Shown here piece by piece: positions 42,440-42,557 of a stretch of 42,557 bases of DNA. Within the stretch, counting starts at the first letter, position 1; each line of letters starts with the position of its first letter. Both the position numbers and the translations under genes were made by a program. Under the pieces are notes generated by a model. It did no database searches, was not told the origin of the DNA, and saw nothing but the letters and a program-made list of their open reading frames with translations. The DNA is from Planctomycetota bacterium (GTDB taxonomy: Bacteria > Planctomycetota > Phycisphaerae > Phycisphaerales > Phycisphaeraceae). Where the stretch lies: the NCBI GenBank assembly GCA_024276075.1, contig JAJRXX010000047.1, positions 1 through 42,557 of the forward strand, written 5' to 3'.

Positions 42440-42557
42440 AGGTAACACGAAATGTAACCGTCCGTGGCGTTCTGTCGGCGTCGCTTGGCCCCAAATCGCT
42501 CTTGCCGGGAGAGGTCGGCCGATCGCGCAGAGTCGCTGGTGTCGGGTGGGTCACACA

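Overview
The window looks like a chromosomal segment of a planctomycete, probably from the Phycisphaerae lineage. I infer this from the combination of bacterial tetrahydromethanopterin/methanofuran-type C1 genes, an exosortase-type exopolysaccharide locus, type IV pilus genes with very divergent minor pilins, a flagellin gene, and housekeeping genes (murD, hisF, gpsA, ilvE) that stand alone rather than in their usual operons. No rRNA, tRNA, CRISPR array, prophage or intact insertion sequence was seen.

Layout. (1) 1-3200: the C-terminal end of a MfnF-like protein and mfnE on the plus strand, meeting mfnB and truD on the minus strand. (2) 3316-7073, minus strand: rpsB, tsf, an FkbM methyltransferase and ilvE. 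(3) 7321-19119, minus strand: a polysaccharide locus read in the order outer-membrane export lipoprotein (Wza-like), exosortase/EpsI-like protein, a 1502-residue TPR protein, a Wzz/tyrosine-kinase-like protein and a WecA-type glycosyl-phosphate transferase. (4) gpsA on the plus strand, then 20849-26987: pilT, pilC and three pilin-like proteins, followed by a secreted protein with a strong terminator. (5) 29105-31802, minus strand: two adjacent ketosynthases, the first of which has lost both catalytic histidines. (6) hisF, then a repeat-dense stretch (32693-33026), then a membrane-fused GspE/PilB homologue whose ATPase motifs are gone, a CvpA-like membrane protein and murD. (7) 37876-42319, minus strand: htpX, a TauE/SafE transporter, flagellin, a receiver-like protein without its phospho-aspartate, and an isoprenylcysteine-methyltransferase-like membrane protein.

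The most unusual content is a set of small non-coding mobile elements. R1 is a 101-102-bp element present five times, and every copy is flanked by a matching 3-bp TTA or TAA duplication. R2 is a MITE-like element (three copies) with terminal inverted repeats beginning GAGCA, flanked by TA, and each copy carries a REP-type hairpin. One R2 copy is interrupted by an R1 copy. Comparing it with the uninterrupted R2 copy gives a natural filled-site/empty-site pair that fixes the R1 boundaries to the base. Several insertions fall exactly on the stop codon of the upstream gene, and the target duplication or the element's first base restores the stop. A further inverted REP pair (REPIN-like) lies beside the flagellin gene.

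Three enzyme-family proteins here lack defining catalytic residues: the tyrosine-kinase-like protein (Walker A Lys to Ile), the GspE-like protein (Walker A Lys to Cys, with Walker B and His boxes also lost) and the second ketosynthase (both His lost). The receiver-like protein also lacks its phosphorylation site. All family assignments come from reading motifs by eye; no database search was possible.
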